NCBI GenBank assembly: GCA_009602735.1
Contig: WELA01003159.1
Span: 360,778-392,709, forward strand
Length of the DNA stretch: 31,932 nt
DNA from: Mesotaenium endlicherianum
Lineage: Eukaryota; Streptophyta; Zygnematophyceae; Zygnematales; Mesotaeniaceae
Direction of reading: 5' to 3'
The notes beneath the pieces were generated by a model, which worked only from the letters and a program-made list of their open reading frames with translations, made no database searches and had not been told where the DNA came from. How positions within the stretch are numbered: position 1 is the first letter of the stretch; each line of letters opens with the position of its first letter. The position numbers were made by a program, and so were the translations under genes. Below are positions 31,857-31,932 of this stretch, in pieces.

Positions 31857-31932
31857 CTGCACCATGCGCACGCGCATTTCCCTCCTCAGCCTTACTCCGC
31901 TGTCAGTCTGCATAGCCCCCTTTCCCCCCCCC

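Overview
This window is nuclear DNA of a eukaryote with short GT-AG introns. It is most likely a green-lineage organism, either a streptophyte or another green alga. The main reason is the minus-strand gene at 23583-25910, whose protein carries a plant-type AP2/ERF DNA-binding domain. Introns rich in (GT)n/(AC)n, CAG-rich coding stretches and a mosaic of GC-rich and AT-rich blocks fit a green alga but do not prove it. There are no operons, no bacterial genes, no CRISPR array and no mobile element that I can name. An unsequenced gap of 685 N lies at 13470-14154, and both window ends run into C homopolymers.

Layout, left to right. (1) 221-3424, minus: 3' part of an NHL beta-propeller gene of the NHLRC2/SOQ1 type, running off the left edge. 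Six exons join in phase. (2) 5082-6106, plus: a two-exon gene for a small acidic protein of the MEA1 family, divergent from gene 1. (3) 6892-10352, minus: a seven-exon gene for a protein of about 580 aa, not recognised, with a basic N-terminus, a helical segment and a long Ser/Thr-Pro-rich middle. It converges on gene 2. (4) about 11520 or 11993 to 21680, plus: a long GC-rich gene with OB-fold-like segments, a putative zinc ribbon and a final OB fold. I read it as CTC1, the large subunit of the CST telomere-replication complex. It is broken by the gap and carries large low-complexity insertions. (5) 23583-25910, minus: an intronless AP2/ERF transcription factor with extreme Gln/His, Ala-Gln, Val-Gly and Leu-Pro-Thr repeats. 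(6) 26000-28247: AT-rich and mostly without recognisable genes, with one tandem duplication. (7) 28248-30155, minus: a six-exon gene for a protein of about 245 aa, not recognised. (8) 30160-31300: intergenic minisatellites. (9) 31301-31856, minus: the 3' end of another unrecognised gene leaving the right edge.

Exon models rest on reading-phase agreement, splice-site strength and continuity of the encoded family pattern. No transcript data were available, so first exons and the low-complexity parts of gene 4 are the weakest points. The most unusual non-genic signal is a strongly over-represented word family built on CACCTGGC/GCCAGGTG. It occurs in exons, introns and satellites of every gene here and sometimes lies exactly on predicted splice junctions.
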